DNA of 64,000 nucleotides from Kingdonia uniflora (GCA_014058105.1 JACGCM010001844.1:372001-436000); one strand, 5' to 3'. Shown: positions 22,792-34,990, numbered from the stretch's first letter. Program-made: numbers and translations. Notes: a model not told the origin generated them from the sequence alone.

Positions 22792-25037
22792 TTACTGGGG
22801 AAGAATACCCTCGGGAATAGTTACCATAGGAACTTTAGGTGCTTCAGGCGCCCCAGGTACTTCAGGCACTTTAGGAACTTCGTCCTCCACGTCTGAATCT
22901 AGGAAATATTGATTACCAGCAATAGCCAAGCGTTTATAAAAATCTTTTCTATCTTCCAACTCTGCGAACTGTTCAACAAAATTGGTCTTCATACGGTTGA
23001 GCTGTCAAGATTATCTCGAATAGCTTCAGCCCTCACCTCCTTCAAGACCTTTACGTGGTCTACCTTTATCGCCATCCGAGCGGATATGATCTGTTTACGA
23101 GCATCGCTCTCAAAATTGGCTTTTGTAATGCCAATGCCTCCTCCCTTTCCTTTGCGAGATCGGCCCTTATCTCCTAGACCTCTTTCTTCTTCTCCATATC
23201 CCAAGATTTTTCCCCTCGTGATGAGTAACCTCCTTCGCCTTCCGGGCTTCAAGTTTATACTTCCCTAGCCTCGTCTCCAACTTCTCTTTCTGCTCGATCA
23301 AAACTTCTTTCTCCTTCACCAGCTCCTTCTTGAAATTCTTGTAGGTGAGAAGCTGGTTAGCCAGAGTACCCGCCCCAAGAATACGAGGTTTGGCCTTGAT
23401 CTACATTACAGTCATAATATGAGTTTTCGAATGAGGCACCAAATTTTGTAATTAAAGCAAAGCAAAAAAATTCCTAACCTTATTCATGTTTCGGTGGCCT
23501 TCGATGAGGAAATAAGAGAGGCTTTCTACCCCCACCAAACAATCATCAATCTCCTCCTCCAACGAAGTCGCCTCAGAAACATACGCCTTCAAGGTCTGTT
23601 GGACCTCAGTTTTTGACTCCTGGACGAATTGCTTCTTCGTCATTACGGAAGACCCTTTCTTCTTCTGCAGCAGATAAGTAGCCGATTTAGGAGGTTGACA
23701 ATTCAGAATACCAGATGGTGTCACATTAACTTTTTCCCCTTCCTCAGCAGGAGCTCTTTGAGAAGCCCTCTTCGGGGGAGGAATGGGAGCAGCAACCTGG
23801 CTCGCAGCCCTATTTTCTTTTCCCTTGCCGAAGGTTTCTGTCAGTAAATCATTTCTTTTTGCAATTGCAGATACTGTGGTGTAACCACTAAGTGACGGAT
23901 TCTTGAGGGGAAAGCTCGATTCCGAAACTCTCTTATTTCTCGCAGACATCTTTCTGTCGATGATAGGAATTTTAGCTCATTTTGCTCGAGTTCACTTTAA
24001 ACCAGTCTCTTAAAAAAGACCGTCCACTTTCTTCTGGTCGACTACCAAATTGTCGATCTGATAGAAATAACCCTACATAATATTGTACAACTTTTTTGAA
24101 ATATCTGAGTTTTTATCAATCTCCTTCAACGCTACACGAAGACAAAAACAACCAAATGTTAACACCTCAGCTTCAAAACAAACAAATCAAAACTTCGACA
24201 TACAAATTACCTGACCACAAACCTAAGTTGAAAGTCTTCCTTTTCAGAGGGTCCCCTGGATTTCTATAGTCAAATTCGTAATTCCCCAATACAAGGAGAC
24301 ATTCTTCAAAATGTTGCCCCCCTATCGATACCATTTTGTAAAATAGAGGTCTCTTCAAGAACCTTGCCAAGTACCTGTACCCTAACTTAATAGATTTTGT
24401 TTCAATGTGTAATACACACATAAATCATCCACGGTGATTAACTCTTCCCCTCTCGGCTTTAATCGACCGTTTATCACTCCACATACCTGAAAAAGGTCAT
24501 ATCATTAGCATTAAACTGACTAGGGGTAACATCAAAAAAATTCTTGAACCTTTTCTGGTCAGCTCGAAGTGGAAGCTTCAGCCCCTTTTTTATCTGTTCT
24601 AGATGGACAAGTATGCCATCCAAAAGAACGTCTTGATCTATCATCTCATGGTGTTATTCCTCTAACCTAATATCCTTGGAATACCATATTAAACTTTAAA
24701 ACTCAAGATCTCATTCGTTTCTGGACCCTCTCCATAATAAACCTCGTTATTATCCTCAATATCTTCCTCTCTACCATCACCACCTTCTCGATCACTCGCA
24801 TGCGGCTCGTGATCCACGTCAGTCTCAGTGCCCTCCTTATCAGATACTTCCACCATTCTGGATGTTACCTTATACTGGTCGAGATTCGCCACGTCCGCAC
24901 TACTTAACCTAACCCTATAACTCCTACCTATCTTTTGGACCAACGTTGTCACATTAATTAATAGTGGTTCTACATCCGCAAGGTTCTCAAAGATTTCTTT
25001 ATCATCAATTTTGATGGGTTTAGCCATTTTTATGAGC
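22792..25037 (-). pseudogene. R3 antisense gene: PF04195-like protein with charged, coiled-coil-like tail
   Basis: On the strand opposite to gag-pol, a coding exon starts at an AG acceptor (25038). Its ATG at 25027 opens MAKPIKIDDKEIFENLADVE and a very acidic stretch. After frameshifts 24640-24500 reads [20 protein letters not shown] then [12 protein letters not shown], close to the 'gypsy type transposon' domain (PF04195). Further on, 24420-24200 gives [10 protein letters not shown] and [13 protein letters not shown]. ORFs 23452-23949 (Lys/Arg-rich, then LEEEIDDCLVGVESLSYF), 22989-23252 and 22792-22992 (repeats of VPEVPGAPEAP) make the C-terminal half. Stops break it. Function is unknown. 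Confidence 0.6.
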
Positions 25038-25786
25038 CTGAAAATCATATTCCCTTTTTTACATTAGTATAATATCGTATATGATACATTATATACATTT
25101 GCATGCTAGTTTTGATATTGTTGTCGAGTTCAATCTACAACCCATCATTCTTTTTATCAAATATTTCATTCAAATGCCATTACATTTCACTTATCGATAC
25201 AGGATTTATTTTCATATTTTTACTATTTCCTAACATCGAGAACCTTCTCTATATCCCTAACATTTTTTATTCGAAGTACAGGAATTCCTAACTTCTCAAA
25301 GACATTTCAACAACACCATGATTCCCGCCAAAGCATGCCGAATTCAAAAAATTTGAAGTTACCTTCATCCCAGCGTCAAATCAGGTCCATTTTGCAGGAA
25401 ATTTGGCGCCCCAACTGTTCAACCTCATCACATATCACCAATTACGACAAACACACCCCGAGTCGTGCCATTCTCACAGTGACAACAAAAACATAATATA
25501 TCCCCTCCTCGTTACTTATTACTACTAATCCTTTCCTCCAAATCACTTTATCTACAATTTCAACACAATTTAACCTTCAAATCACACCACCAAATATCCA
25601 AATCACAGACAATTTGAAAAAAACCCTATCATGGTATTTTACTAATTACTTCCTATACACATATTCAACCTAGAATTCCTTACTCCATTACCTTCACCAC
25701 GTCTATATCTACAAAGGGTTTCTACAAAATCGTTCATATTCAAAACATGATTCAAGAACAATTTTATTTCAAAAATAGTCACTAAC
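25038..25786 (-). other. 5'-UTR intron of the R3 antisense gene
   Basis: The donor CCAAG|GTTAGTG lies at 25787/25786 and the acceptor TTTTCAG|GCTCATAAAAATGG at 25038/25037, ten bases before the ATG. A TATA-like CTTATAAATT on the minus strand at 25964-25975 sits about 180 bp upstream of the donor. The same plan (TATA, short exon, intron, AG|GCT..ATG) is seen in R1. Confidence 0.55.
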
Positions 25787-26079
25787 CTTGGAGTCGCGCT
25801 ACCTCAGTATCCCTCTGCTTTGCAAGTTTTGCCCTCTCAATCAACAAACTTATCTTTTCCTTCCCAATGGTTGGCAATGAATTAAGAGAGGAGCAAAAAT
25901 ATTTAGTACTTGAAGAAATTTTTTCAGAAATAGTGGTGTGTGAATTGTCGCCGACCACAGGGTAATTTATAAGCCCTACGCAACTATTCATCGTACCCTT
26001 TCATGACCGTTCGAGTACTAGAACGTAGTGTCTTAATAGCCTCTTCTTGAAGTCTCTAATCCTTCGCCTCCTGAATGCC

Positions 26080-26239
26080 AACAAGCCCATGCACTATTGC
26101 TCCAAATCTTTTATATTTCCTTTTAACTCCTCTGATATATCCATCATCGCCAAAGAAACTTTTATGCTATCAAACAAAAATTGCACATCAATTTCCTTGT
26201 ACCTCAAAATATCACCTGCAGGAAAACACCTAGCCATTT
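26080..26239 (-). CDS. R3 small antisense ORF, unknown
   Basis: An ATG near 26239 opens about 47 codons (MARCFPAGDILRYKEIDV..., ending NIKDLEQ), acidic and Leu/Ile-rich. A TTTAAATAAG-like TATA candidate lies about 25-40 bp upstream on the same strand. By position it corresponds to the second small antisense gene of R1 and R2, but sequence similarity is too weak to assert homology. Translation is unproven. Confidence 0.3.
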
Positions 26240-27291
26240 TTCTCCAATTACCTAAACACATCCTTCCTTATTTAAATCTTCTCCTATATTCTTGGGCCAA
26301 TTGTAACAATAATTCAAATTCAAATATTATTTGACAAACCCACTTCCTGAAAGTCGAGATATCATACATTCACATACCCATAATCATAATTTTATATCAA
26401 TAAATCTTCATTCATTCAATATATCATATCATATTCGAGAACATTTATCAAAACACACATCGACAATAATATCTGACGCAAATAAATTCATTTATTTCAT
26501 AACCAACACCTTACAACTTTCTTATTTCTTATAAACACAATAGCACTCTGTCCATTCTTCAACCGCTTCGACCAGCCAAAACATCTTCTTTATTCACCAA
26601 AACTTTAGCTCGAATCCTTATCTTGCCAACGTACTCTGAAGAACTCAACAATTACAAATTGCAATGAAATGCAAACTTCTCTTCTGCCTCATTCACCTCC
26701 ACTTCACTCATATCTTCATACTTGGGCTCCATTGGAACCAATGGTTACCCATCTACACAACTCTTACCGAAGTACTGATCAAGCAACTCCAGATACTTAG
26801 CACGCACCAGGTTGGAACGCTCATCATCCCAAATTTGAGCTCTCGTCCTCACCATCTTTAATCCTACAAATAACATTTTAGATTACCAAAGGTATTTATA
26901 TAAAAAAAATCAGACTAATAGTCAAATCTAACATTCATTTCACATTGGAACTCTAAACATCCCAATCAAATCAAACCTCCTAGAAAACTATTTCGGGCCC
27001 CCATACTGTCAACAAACTTCAGTTCGAGATCTTATAACCTCGGCAGTATAACCTCGATATTTACATACTGTTCGGACAAACTATCTCGACATCCACATGA
27101 CTCGACCAATTATCTTCGGATAATATATTTCATTTTATTCGAGATCACTATATATGTATTCGATGTATATTTAAAAAGAAATTTATTCCATATGTAAACT
27201 GCTACATTTTACATTCGACAATTCTTTCCTTTGACTATATTACATCAACCTACAGGTTATATATTATCCTTCGACTTTAACTACTTAGAAG

Positions 27292-27723
27292 CTACATGCT
27301 CCTTTTCATAAGAATCTGGCATATCCTCCGGAGAAGGAATGATAGCCACCCTCCTCTTCTATAACCACCACCATCTATAATCCCAGGTATACAAAGACAG
27401 TAGTATCCACAGACACAACCATAGAAAGCCCTACCCACCTTCGCATCATCATCATCAATATGGGCAGTGGCTACTTTTCTAAACAATCGATAAGCTCTGA
27501 GGCCTTCTGTAAACACAAGATGACACCGACCACAATAGAAACACTGAGTTTCAATGATCTCCACTTCTTTTTCCATCATTTCTTCCAATCTCACCACCAC
27601 CAGTTCCAGATAAAAGGACCCCAGAGAAAAAGTACCAAGATAAACCTCTTTATACTCACCATACTTCCTATTCACAAGCTCGAGAAACTCGTTGTGCAAC
27701 GCCTGGAACGATATCGTCACCAT
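27292..27723 (-). CDS. R3 LTR-proximal small antisense protein
   Basis: The ATG at 27723 opens an uninterrupted frame of about 143 codons, the longest intact frame in the R3 antisense region. A TATA box (GTTATAAAC on the minus strand, 27780-27787) lies about 60 bp upstream. The protein has an acidic helix-forming stretch (VVVRLEEMMEKEVEIIETQ) followed by CFYCGRCHLVFTEGL. This resembles the YCMWRFCYVVLTSEQ segment of the R4 protein at 60037. No named family is recognised. It occupies the same slot as the small proteins of R1, R2 and R4, directly inside the 3' LTR. Confidence 0.5.
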   Translation of the reverse strand: MVTISFQALHNEFLELVNRKYGEYKEVYLGTFSLGSFYLELVVVRLEEMMEKEVEIIETQCFYCGRCHLVFTEGLRAYRLFRKVATAHIDDDDAKVGRAFYGCVCGYYCLCIPGIIDGGGYRRGGWLSFLLRRICQILMKRSM

Positions 27724-27976
27724 CACGGCCTACTCTACCTTCATAACTGTCGAACAACAACTCCTTTTTTCGCCCTCTGTTTATAACCTCGCATTATAAA
27801 TTTCAAAGTCTAAATGTTCTGCCATAAATACTCCTCGGGAAACCCAAATGACCAGATTTATTTAAATTTTGCCTCAGAAATGATAGAACATAGCCTTCTA
27901 CAACATTTGACAACCGTTTACATTCTAATGTTCTTCTCGATACAGCAACAAGTAATTGTATAAAAAATTGGGCGAT

Positions 27977-28450
27977 TATAGTAACATATTTCCCAGATTC
28001 GACAAAGAGAAGCTAACAGATCTTAGCAGAAGACATTCCATCATTCGAAAAGATGTCACGTCTGTGACCACAGTTCTCAGCCTACTAAAAGTAGCCGTTA
28101 TGCCTGGTCAAATAGAGCCGTTGAGAGATCTGCGAAGTTTGCCCACTACCCCCAAAATAGGAAACTATTTTTATTTTTGTAAACTGCCTGTATCTGCTAT
28201 AAAGACAGGTAGAGAATGAGTTATTCTGATCCCCAATTCAACTATTAATTTATTCTTACATTCTTAATAAATAGTAATTGAAATAACTAGTAACATATTA
28301 GATTTTTCATCAAAACCTTCCTTGAGGTTATGGTTTTTCTCAGATTTTACTGAGTTTCCATGTATAATCTTGTGTGTAAAAGCTTATTATTATACAATCC
28401 TTACTAGAAGTATTGTCAAAGGTTATCCTCCTGGAAAACTCGCCAATACA
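27977..28450 (+). repeat. 3' LTR of R3
   Basis: It aligns to 16089-16562 at the same length. It is preceded by a short purine tract ATTGGGCGAT, the counterpart of the GGGGGCGA tract next to the 3' LTRs of R1, R2 and R4. It ends ATACA at 28450, followed by CTACC. Confidence 0.88.
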
Positions 28451-29188
28451 CTACCCTTAGGGTAAATTTTAGGTGGATTGAGGCCCCGCGGTTCTGAATT
28501 GCGCGACATCAATATCCAAATATATTATGACATTTGTCAAGATTTAAGTATCTTTCATGCCCTGTAGTTCTGAACTATGGAACATATATATTCTTATGAT
28601 GGAGACACATAGACGGCTGTGGTTTAAAGTATTTGTAATGGGTAGTTGATATTCCACAATTCTGAACTGCGTGGCTTGGTCCTGCATGAAATCTTATTTC
28701 TTTCCTCTCTATACATAAGTTTTTTGGTAATTATAAGGGCTCTATTTTTGGGAAAACTTGTTTGACAAGAAGCTTAATGACTAATTTATTTCATTAACTT
28801 GTTCAACAAGAAGCTCAACGGCTATATTTTTGGGTAAACTTGTTTAACAAGCAGCTCAACGGCTATATTTTTGGGTAAATTAGTTTGACAAACAGCTTAA
28901 CGGCTAGTTTATTTCATGAACTTGTTTAACAAGAAGCTCAACAACTAGTTTTTATTATCTATAAAGGCCATTCATCTTGTACACTCTATTCTTTTGTTCT
29001 TCTACACTTTACTCTATTATCTTAATCTTCTACACTCTACTATATTCTCTAGTTATCAATTAAGCCTAATCATGTCTAATCTATCACTCTTATCCTGTTC
29101 ATTGTCATCTTTATCCTCGTCCAGAACCAAAAAACTCTGTCGACGTCAAATTATGATAATACATGAGTATAACTAGATTCTCATTTAG

Positions 29189-30424
29189 ATGGGAGAAGCA
29201 GATGAAATAGAGCAAGATGTGACATCCTTATGGAGGCGGGGGAGGGGGGTGGGTAGTAAAATAGGAAGGATTGACAAACGAAGAGGGCGTGATAATAAAT
29301 TAGGTGTGTTTAGCCTTAATCGAGATTATTTTGGTTCCAGCCCTGTCTTCAAAGGTATCCCATTTCGTCGTCGATTCCGTATGAGCGAAGGTGTGTATCA
29401 ACGTATTTATGATTATGTTATTTCTTCGAACACCTATTTTGTTTAAAAAAAAAATACCACTAAAATGATGGGCTTATCGTTGTACCAAAAGATAACATGC
29501 GCACTTTGTATGTTATGTTATGGTACAAGCGCTGACTCTCAAGACGAATATGTTTGGATTGGGGAGTCTATATGTAATTTAATTTTAAAATAATTTTGTA
29601 TAACAATTATAACACAATTTAAAGCACCTTAGATCTCCTAATGAAAATGATACATTACAGTTATTAGAAGTGAATGAATCGCGAGGCTTCCTGGGGATGT
29701 TAGGTAGTTTAGATTGTATGCATTGAAAATAAAAGAATTATCCTACCGGGTGGGCAGGACAATATACCGGGTATAAGATGTATCCAACGATGATTTTAGA
29801 AGCGGTTGCATCGCAAGATCTTTGGAAATCGCACACATTCTTTGGGGTGCCCTATTCTAGCAATGACGTGAACGTCTTGCATCATGGGTGGCTTTTCAAT
29901 AATTTGTCTAGTGAAGTTGTATCGTCATGCAATTACAGTATAGGCACGGTTCCACACACTATGGGGTATTATTTAGCAAATGGAGTCTATCCAAAATGGT
30001 AAACAATTGTTCAAACCATAATAAATCTATCGAACGATACCGAAAAACATTTTGTAAAAAAGCAAGAAGCATACCGGAAAGATGTAGAGCATACTTTTTG
30101 GGTATTACAAGCTCGGTTTGAAATATTGGCACACAATGCACAATTTAGGAAGCCTAGTAATCTTGGAAATGTTATGTACGCATGTATAATCATGTACAAC
30201 ATGATTGTCGAAGATGAACGTTATACTTACATCCAACAAGTGGTTATTGATCCCGAGTTTAGAAAATCCATAGATACTTGGAATGGGACGTTAAATCCAA
30301 CACACGCTCTTAACATTATGGCGTAGTACATTGTGAAGATTCATGAAATTAGAAATGAAGATGCTCATTTCCAATTACGAAATGAACTTTTCGCGCATTT
30401 GTGGACTAAAAAATGGGCAGAGTA
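29189..30424 (+). pseudogene. PIF/Harbinger transposase (broken)
   Basis: ORF 29189-29446 ends with FRMSEGVYQRIYDYVIS, which matches the N-terminal transposase motif (RFRMS...F..I). After stops, 29780-30000 gives ILEAVASQDLWKSHTFFGVP, SNDVNVLHHGWLFNNL and MGYYLANGVYPKW, the conserved DDE-4 catalytic region containing the second Asp. Frames at about 30030-30326 supply the C-terminal part, including VEHTFWVLQARFEILAHNAQ and MYACIIMYNMIVEDE. At least three frame breaks show it is inactive. In the family it catalyses cut-and-paste transposition with the partner DNA-binding protein. Confidence 0.85.
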
Positions 30425-30689
30425 ATGTTGAATTTCTCTACAAGAAGATTATTTTTTTATTTTCTAAAGTAATGTATTTTGTTTTGAAGTTTACAGTTTT
30501 TTGTTGAAGTTGTAATGTATTTTCTCTATTTGATTAAAATATGTTTTCCAGAATAAAAGGATTAATAACAATTTTATTCAAATAAATCATAACATAGAAC
30601 TTATGAACTACTATTAACACTAAGGATAATATCAATTTTCATTACTAGAAACGTCATCATCATTTGGACATTACTTTTTTAGCTTCTTG
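30425..30689. other. non-coding spacer between the two Harbinger genes
   Basis: AT-rich stretch between the ends of the convergent transposase and ORF1 genes. It should hold both 3' UTRs; nothing else is seen. Confidence 0.45.
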
Positions 30690-32170
30690 GAATAAAGTCT
30701 AAGTTACTTTTTCATTCAATATTTTTGTGTCGGTAGTAGGTTAGTTGTATTCATTGTCATCACCTTAACTAAATTATGCTCTTCGATGACTTCTTTTCTA
30801 GCTAGCTTCGCTTCATGCCTTTGAATCTCTGCCTCTCTAGCCAACTTTTGTTACTCTCGAACTCTAGCTCTAGCTTCTTTTTCTTCTTTCTTCTTATCAC
30901 CTCTCTTATTCTATGCTACTATCATATTTGTCGTTCAAAAAATTTCTTCTCCTATACTTAACTTTGCCGCTTCTTTTACCTTGTATTTTTTTGGCCGTCC
31001 GATCGTACTTTCTCACAAGCATATAGTGGTGCATCCATATCCATAGAATCATCTAGAATTGTGATATTTAAGTGTTGAAAGTAGGTGTTGAGGGTTCAGT
31101 GTTGGTGAAGTTGCCCGGGTTATCGTTAAAATTTGACTTCCTAGCGACGTTGCGGCCAGGTTGCCCGATGTGATAAATTTGTGACCATTTTGGGCATTGC
31201 TCCATGATTTTGTAATCCTTCAGAAATTGGAATGGTTTTTTTTCTATTTTTTTCAAAGGTCTCGTATGCCATACCAAGCTAGAAATCAAGTTTTAAATTC
31301 TTATGAGTACGATTAACTTAACAAAATTAATGAAATAAGAAATAAATTAAATACTTACTACATCGCCCGTTCTAATGCCGGCAAAATATTGGGTTTCAAG
31401 GTTTTGAATGATACCTCTATAGATTGAACAATCCTATTTGAGCCACCCCTTATATGTGTAATTGACACTATTGTACGATTGCCATATCAATTGGTCATTA
31501 TAGAACAAGTTGAATTGGCTACGTACCTTAAACCAAAATGTAGCGATTTTTGGTTGTCCGTAGCAAGGTTTTGAGATACTTGAGACCAGGTGCATGCAAG
31601 ATTCGCGACATCATTGGACGTCTAATTTTTAGAGTTCTTGTATTTTTATTTGTCGCCATCAACTTCATCCTTAACTATAATAGGTGTCGGTGCTATTTTT
31701 CTTTTAGACTTCACATTCTGCGCGTATTACTTCTCGTGAGAACTGGATGGACAATCGGAGAGACAACCAGCGATACAACCGGTGATGCATTGAGGTTTAA
31801 ATCATTTAAACCCCATGTATCTCTCATCGGTATTGTACTCGAACTTCCATCAGTAAAATCAATTTGGAATAAAAAAATTTGATTCCTCGGTTGAGAGTGT
31901 GAGCCCGTATGAGCATCAAATTGAGGGTAATATCCTTGGGTTTGGTAATGAGGGATATAATTAGATATTTAAAGATCAAATTGTGAGATTAAAAATGATT
32001 GTCTGGTGGTAGGAATAGTTGTCGAATACGGTGGTTATAATATTGGGAAGAGGTAGGCATTTGCGATGAATCATATGTGCCGAATTGAGTCAAAAATAAG
32101 TTCCTTTGTTCGTTTTTATTGGAGGATTAAAAGTAGTTTTAAGAATTAGATTGGGAGCCTGGGGATGACA
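30690..32170 (-). pseudogene. Harbinger ORF1-like (Myb / NAM-associated domain) relic
   Basis: On the minus strand a decayed frame begins with MSSPGSQSN near 32170. The segment 31289-31068 contains FQFLKDYKIMEQCPKWSQ, typical of the NAM-associated / Harbinger ORF1 region (F.F..CW..LK..PKW). About 30690-30900 encodes a charged helix, QKLAREAEIQRHEAKLARKE, like the coiled tail of these proteins. Many stops interrupt it. In the family this protein binds the transposon ends and helps import the transposase. Confidence 0.55.
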
Positions 32171-32447
32171 TGGTGGTTTTGTTTGTAAGCTAAACAGGGA
32201 GGAAAGTATAGAAGATTAAGAGAATAGAGTATACAAGATGAATGACCTTTATAGTTGAAAAAACTAGCCGTTGAGCTACTTGGTCGACAACTTTGTCCAA
32301 AAAACTTGCCGTTGGGCTACTTAGTTAACAAGTTTGCAAAAAACTAGTGGTTTTGATCACCAGAAATGCCTAGTATGGAGAGAAAAACAAGAAGATTTGA
32401 TGCAGGACCTATCCCCACTTGATAACCAAAAAAATCAAGTATAGATA

Positions 32448-32795
32448 GGAGGTCATAAAATAGCTAAGTGATGATAATTTTTGGGCAAGGGAAGGTGTTT
32501 GAGAAAATGCCTAAAAGAAAGGTTAAACAAAATAAACCAAGTATGGTGAGGGGAATAACATGATTTAATGTAGGACCTAGCTACGCAGTTCAGAACTGTG
32601 GGGCATGAGTAAGGACTACGTGGCTCAATCCGGTCTCCCTGCTTGCCCCGCAGTCCTAAACTGCGCGGCAAGTGTCTGCATGAAATATAATTTGTCCCCC
32701 TCTTCATACTTAGTTTTTATTGTTTAACTTTTCTTTTAGGCATTTCACCTACCCTTGCCTAAAAATTATCATCACTTAGTTGCTTTATGACCTCT
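32448..32795. mobile_element. foldback MITE (about 350 bp)
   Basis: Left arm 32448-32575 and right arm 32680-32795 are inverted copies: GGAGGTCATAAA...CTAAGTGATGATAATTTTT mirrors AAAAATTATCATCACTTAG...TTTATGACCTC. The loop holds GCAGTTCAGAACTG and CCCCGCAGTCC...CTGCGCGG, palindromes that also occur at the Harbinger left flank (28480-28680). It is probably a non-autonomous relative of that transposon. Target duplications were not resolved. Confidence 0.7.
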
Positions 32796-32815
32796 TCTCT
32801 ATGAGGTATTTCTTT

Positions 32816-33202
32816 AAATACTTAAAAAAACCAAGTATGCTATGTGATGGACAAACATATTTGAACCTACATACTAGAAACATTCAAAATGCATAATCAA
32901 TTAATTATAGTTTAAACATAGCATATCAAAGTACGATGGACGATGGAAAAAAAATACTAAAAACATACTTTAAACAAGTAAACAAAATGCAATAAATAAA
33001 CGGAAGCCTATATAGGATGGGTTATTTTCGTTTAGCGGGAGCATCTGCTACGTGTGAGACTATCGTCATAAGTATTTTGTATATCCATCTTTGTCTAGTA
33101 GTTGATGGACATATCAGCTAGTCTCTTTCTCGTGACTCTAATAATATCTTGTGAATGATGCAGTTGTTCCTCTAACTCCCCTATGTGTTCAACGTATTAC
33201 CT
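32816..33202. other. spacer downstream of the PMD pseudogene
   Basis: AT-rich sequence with no supported gene. It could include the 3' UTR of the PMD gene. Confidence 0.4.
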
Positions 33203-34233
33203 CTACTCTTCATATTTTGCATACCGCATTCCAACGGTTTGATACCACAACTCATCCACAGTATACCTAGGTGGATACGGGTATGGTACCTGAATGGTCG
33301 GGATCGGTATCCGTCTACGTTCTCCGCTGGTTCCTGCCATATCCATGAACCATCCCATATCTTGATCCTCACTGGTTGCATCAGCATCATAGTTTTCTAC
33401 CTGAGAAGATGTAACTAAACTCAAAGTATGTGGCACCCGTACATCGGGCCTATCTAGATTACGCTCGAACATTCATATATTTCCAGCCTACTTGACTAAA
33501 GTATAACCGATCTTGGGATTTGGGTGTGGTAAACGCCAATATGTCATGTAATCCACGTCATCAATGAGATAATTGTTTCTATCGTAGAAGTCTACATATT
33601 TGAGTCCTTAATAGATCTTTCGATCGTACCGCTGAAATTCTATAATCTCTTGAGAGGGGGGTCATTGGGAATATTATCATGCTCGATGTTCTGATGCATA
33701 TACTGGTCTCCTAAATACTAAAGCATACCATTTTGGTATGGGACTAAATCCAATAGAACCCTCTTTGAACTAAGCAGTTTGGCATGTCTTACCTCTAGAC
33801 GGATTGATTGTCTAGACCTCAGCCATGGTTGCCAATTAATATTGTTTCTATCCTTCTATTCTATTATTTCACTAATCACAACAAAAGAATGATGGATTTC
33901 AGACCCTGAATTGTCCCTTTCATCTTTCCGTACACCCATACGAGGATAAACATGGTTGAAGTTTGAAACCTCGGCCAGATATATTCCAACCTGATAATAC
34001 TCAAAGAACCAGAACTCCAACATCACATCGAAGCCTGTAAATGATTTCTTTACCTTCTCATTTTTCAAAACTGATACTTCATCTAGTCCCCTTTAGAAAG
34101 CCGCCATAATCGGAGTACCACACCTATAATATGGTAGTCTGTCAAAGCTATAAGATAACCCACCAGAAGAGATATGTTAGCATTTAAGAAGAAGATATTA
34201 CCCATCATATACGTAATAAATGCCCTCGTAAGA
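33203..34233 (-). pseudogene. plant mobile domain (PMD) gene, C-terminal fragment
   Basis: Minus-strand frames read TRAFITYMMGNIFFLNANIS directly inside the R1 boundary, then RGLDEVSVLKNEKVKKSFTG and FWFFEYYQVG. This is the second half of the PMD (aminotransferase-like plant mobile domain), with the W/Y-rich segment typical of the family. Then 33203-33472 gives a Pro/Tyr-rich tail (PIPTIQVPYPYPPRYTVDE) up to a stop. Stops and frameshifts are present. It continues the fragments at 46927-47064 and 58618-58887, cut apart by R1 and R2. PMD proteins (MAIN family) act in nuclear gene silencing and also occur in transposons. Confidence 0.65.
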
Positions 34234-34973
34234 TGAAGGGGCCTAACTTCTTTTGGAAGGAAGTCAACTCTTACAACTCAAGGTTAACCCTCAATCAAAG
34301 GAATGCAAGCAAGTAACTAAAGTATGAGTAATCTAAAGATTAAATACTTGCGTAGAGGCCTGAATATGACGCTCTATGACATCTTATGAGGATTTTGAAG
34401 AGTATGTTTATTACTGATGAGTAATCAAAGGTTTGAAGACTGGGCTTTACAGGGTGGTCAAAGGTTAAACTACTGCAAAGGGTCTGGGGAGAAATTTTTC
34501 TAACCCCTACTTGGTTCCCCAACCCCCTTATTTATAGAACATAGGATGGGCTGAGTCACCAAGGTCAGGTCATATTACAGGGGTACTGTCCGGACATTCC
34601 GACAGGGGTATGGGCATCGAACATGTCTGTACTATCACTGTAATAGTTGTGGGAGATATTTCTGTACTTTGCTACTGTATCAGTGGTTGGGCCTGTCACT
34701 GTAGTTTTAAGGATCAATCACTATGCCGTCTTGTCTTATGAGCTGGCCGCCTATCCCATCATATTTCGACCATGTACAGATATGGTCGAAGGGTTTATAC
34801 TGGGATGTGTGTAGTCTATCCTCGAGGCTTATTTGGAGTCGAAGCTTCGTCTTCAGGGGATCTCTAGAGGGATTATTTTGAGGATTATATGGGGGCTTCG
34901 ATACGTTCGGGTAAACTGCGAAGTAACCTTCGAGTATCTGAGTAAGGTCGAAGGCTGCGAGTAGGCTACTATA
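34234..34973 (-). repeat. 3' LTR of R1
   Basis: It starts TGAAGGGGCC on the plus strand (TGTAGGGGCC in the 5' copy) and ends GGCTACTATA, with the terminal CA changed to TA. It is followed by TTCGCCCCCT, the complement of the polypurine tract. It aligns throughout with 46191-46926. Confidence 0.88.
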
Positions 34974-34990
34974 TTCGCCCCCTCTCAGCG
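34974..34990 (-). other. polypurine tract of R1
   Basis: The minus strand reads CGCTGAGAGGGGGCGAA directly before the 3' LTR, the expected site of plus-strand priming. R2 and R4 carry equivalent tracts. Confidence 0.75.

Larger units (their letters stand above)
16089..28450 (+). mobile_element. complete Tat-lineage Ty3/gypsy element R3 (12,362 bp)
   Basis: Two 474-bp LTRs (16089-16562, 27977-28450) begin TATAGTAGC / TATAGTAAC and end ACA. They are flanked by CCACC (16084-16088) and CTACC (28451-28455), a target duplication with one mismatch. The interior runs PBS, gag, protease, RT, RNase H, second RNase H and integrase on the plus strand to about 22180. It then continues for about 5.8 kb with genes on the minus strand. 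Nearly every ORF is interrupted and integrase has lost a catalytic Asp, so the copy is defective. Confidence 0.9.
28456..32430 (+). mobile_element. decayed PIF/Harbinger transposon
   Basis: The element holds a DDE transposase on the plus strand (29189-30424) and a second ORF on the minus strand (about 30690-32170), the usual two-gene plan of the superfamily. Flanks are inverted copies of each other. GGTCCTGCATGAAATC...CTCTCTATAC near 28680 mirrors the complement of 32340-32420, and CTATAAAGG(C/T)CATTCATCTTGTA near 28960 mirrors 32230-32255. Exact tips and the 3-bp target duplication cannot be fixed by eye; the left limit may lie anywhere between 28456 and 28680. Confidence 0.7.
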
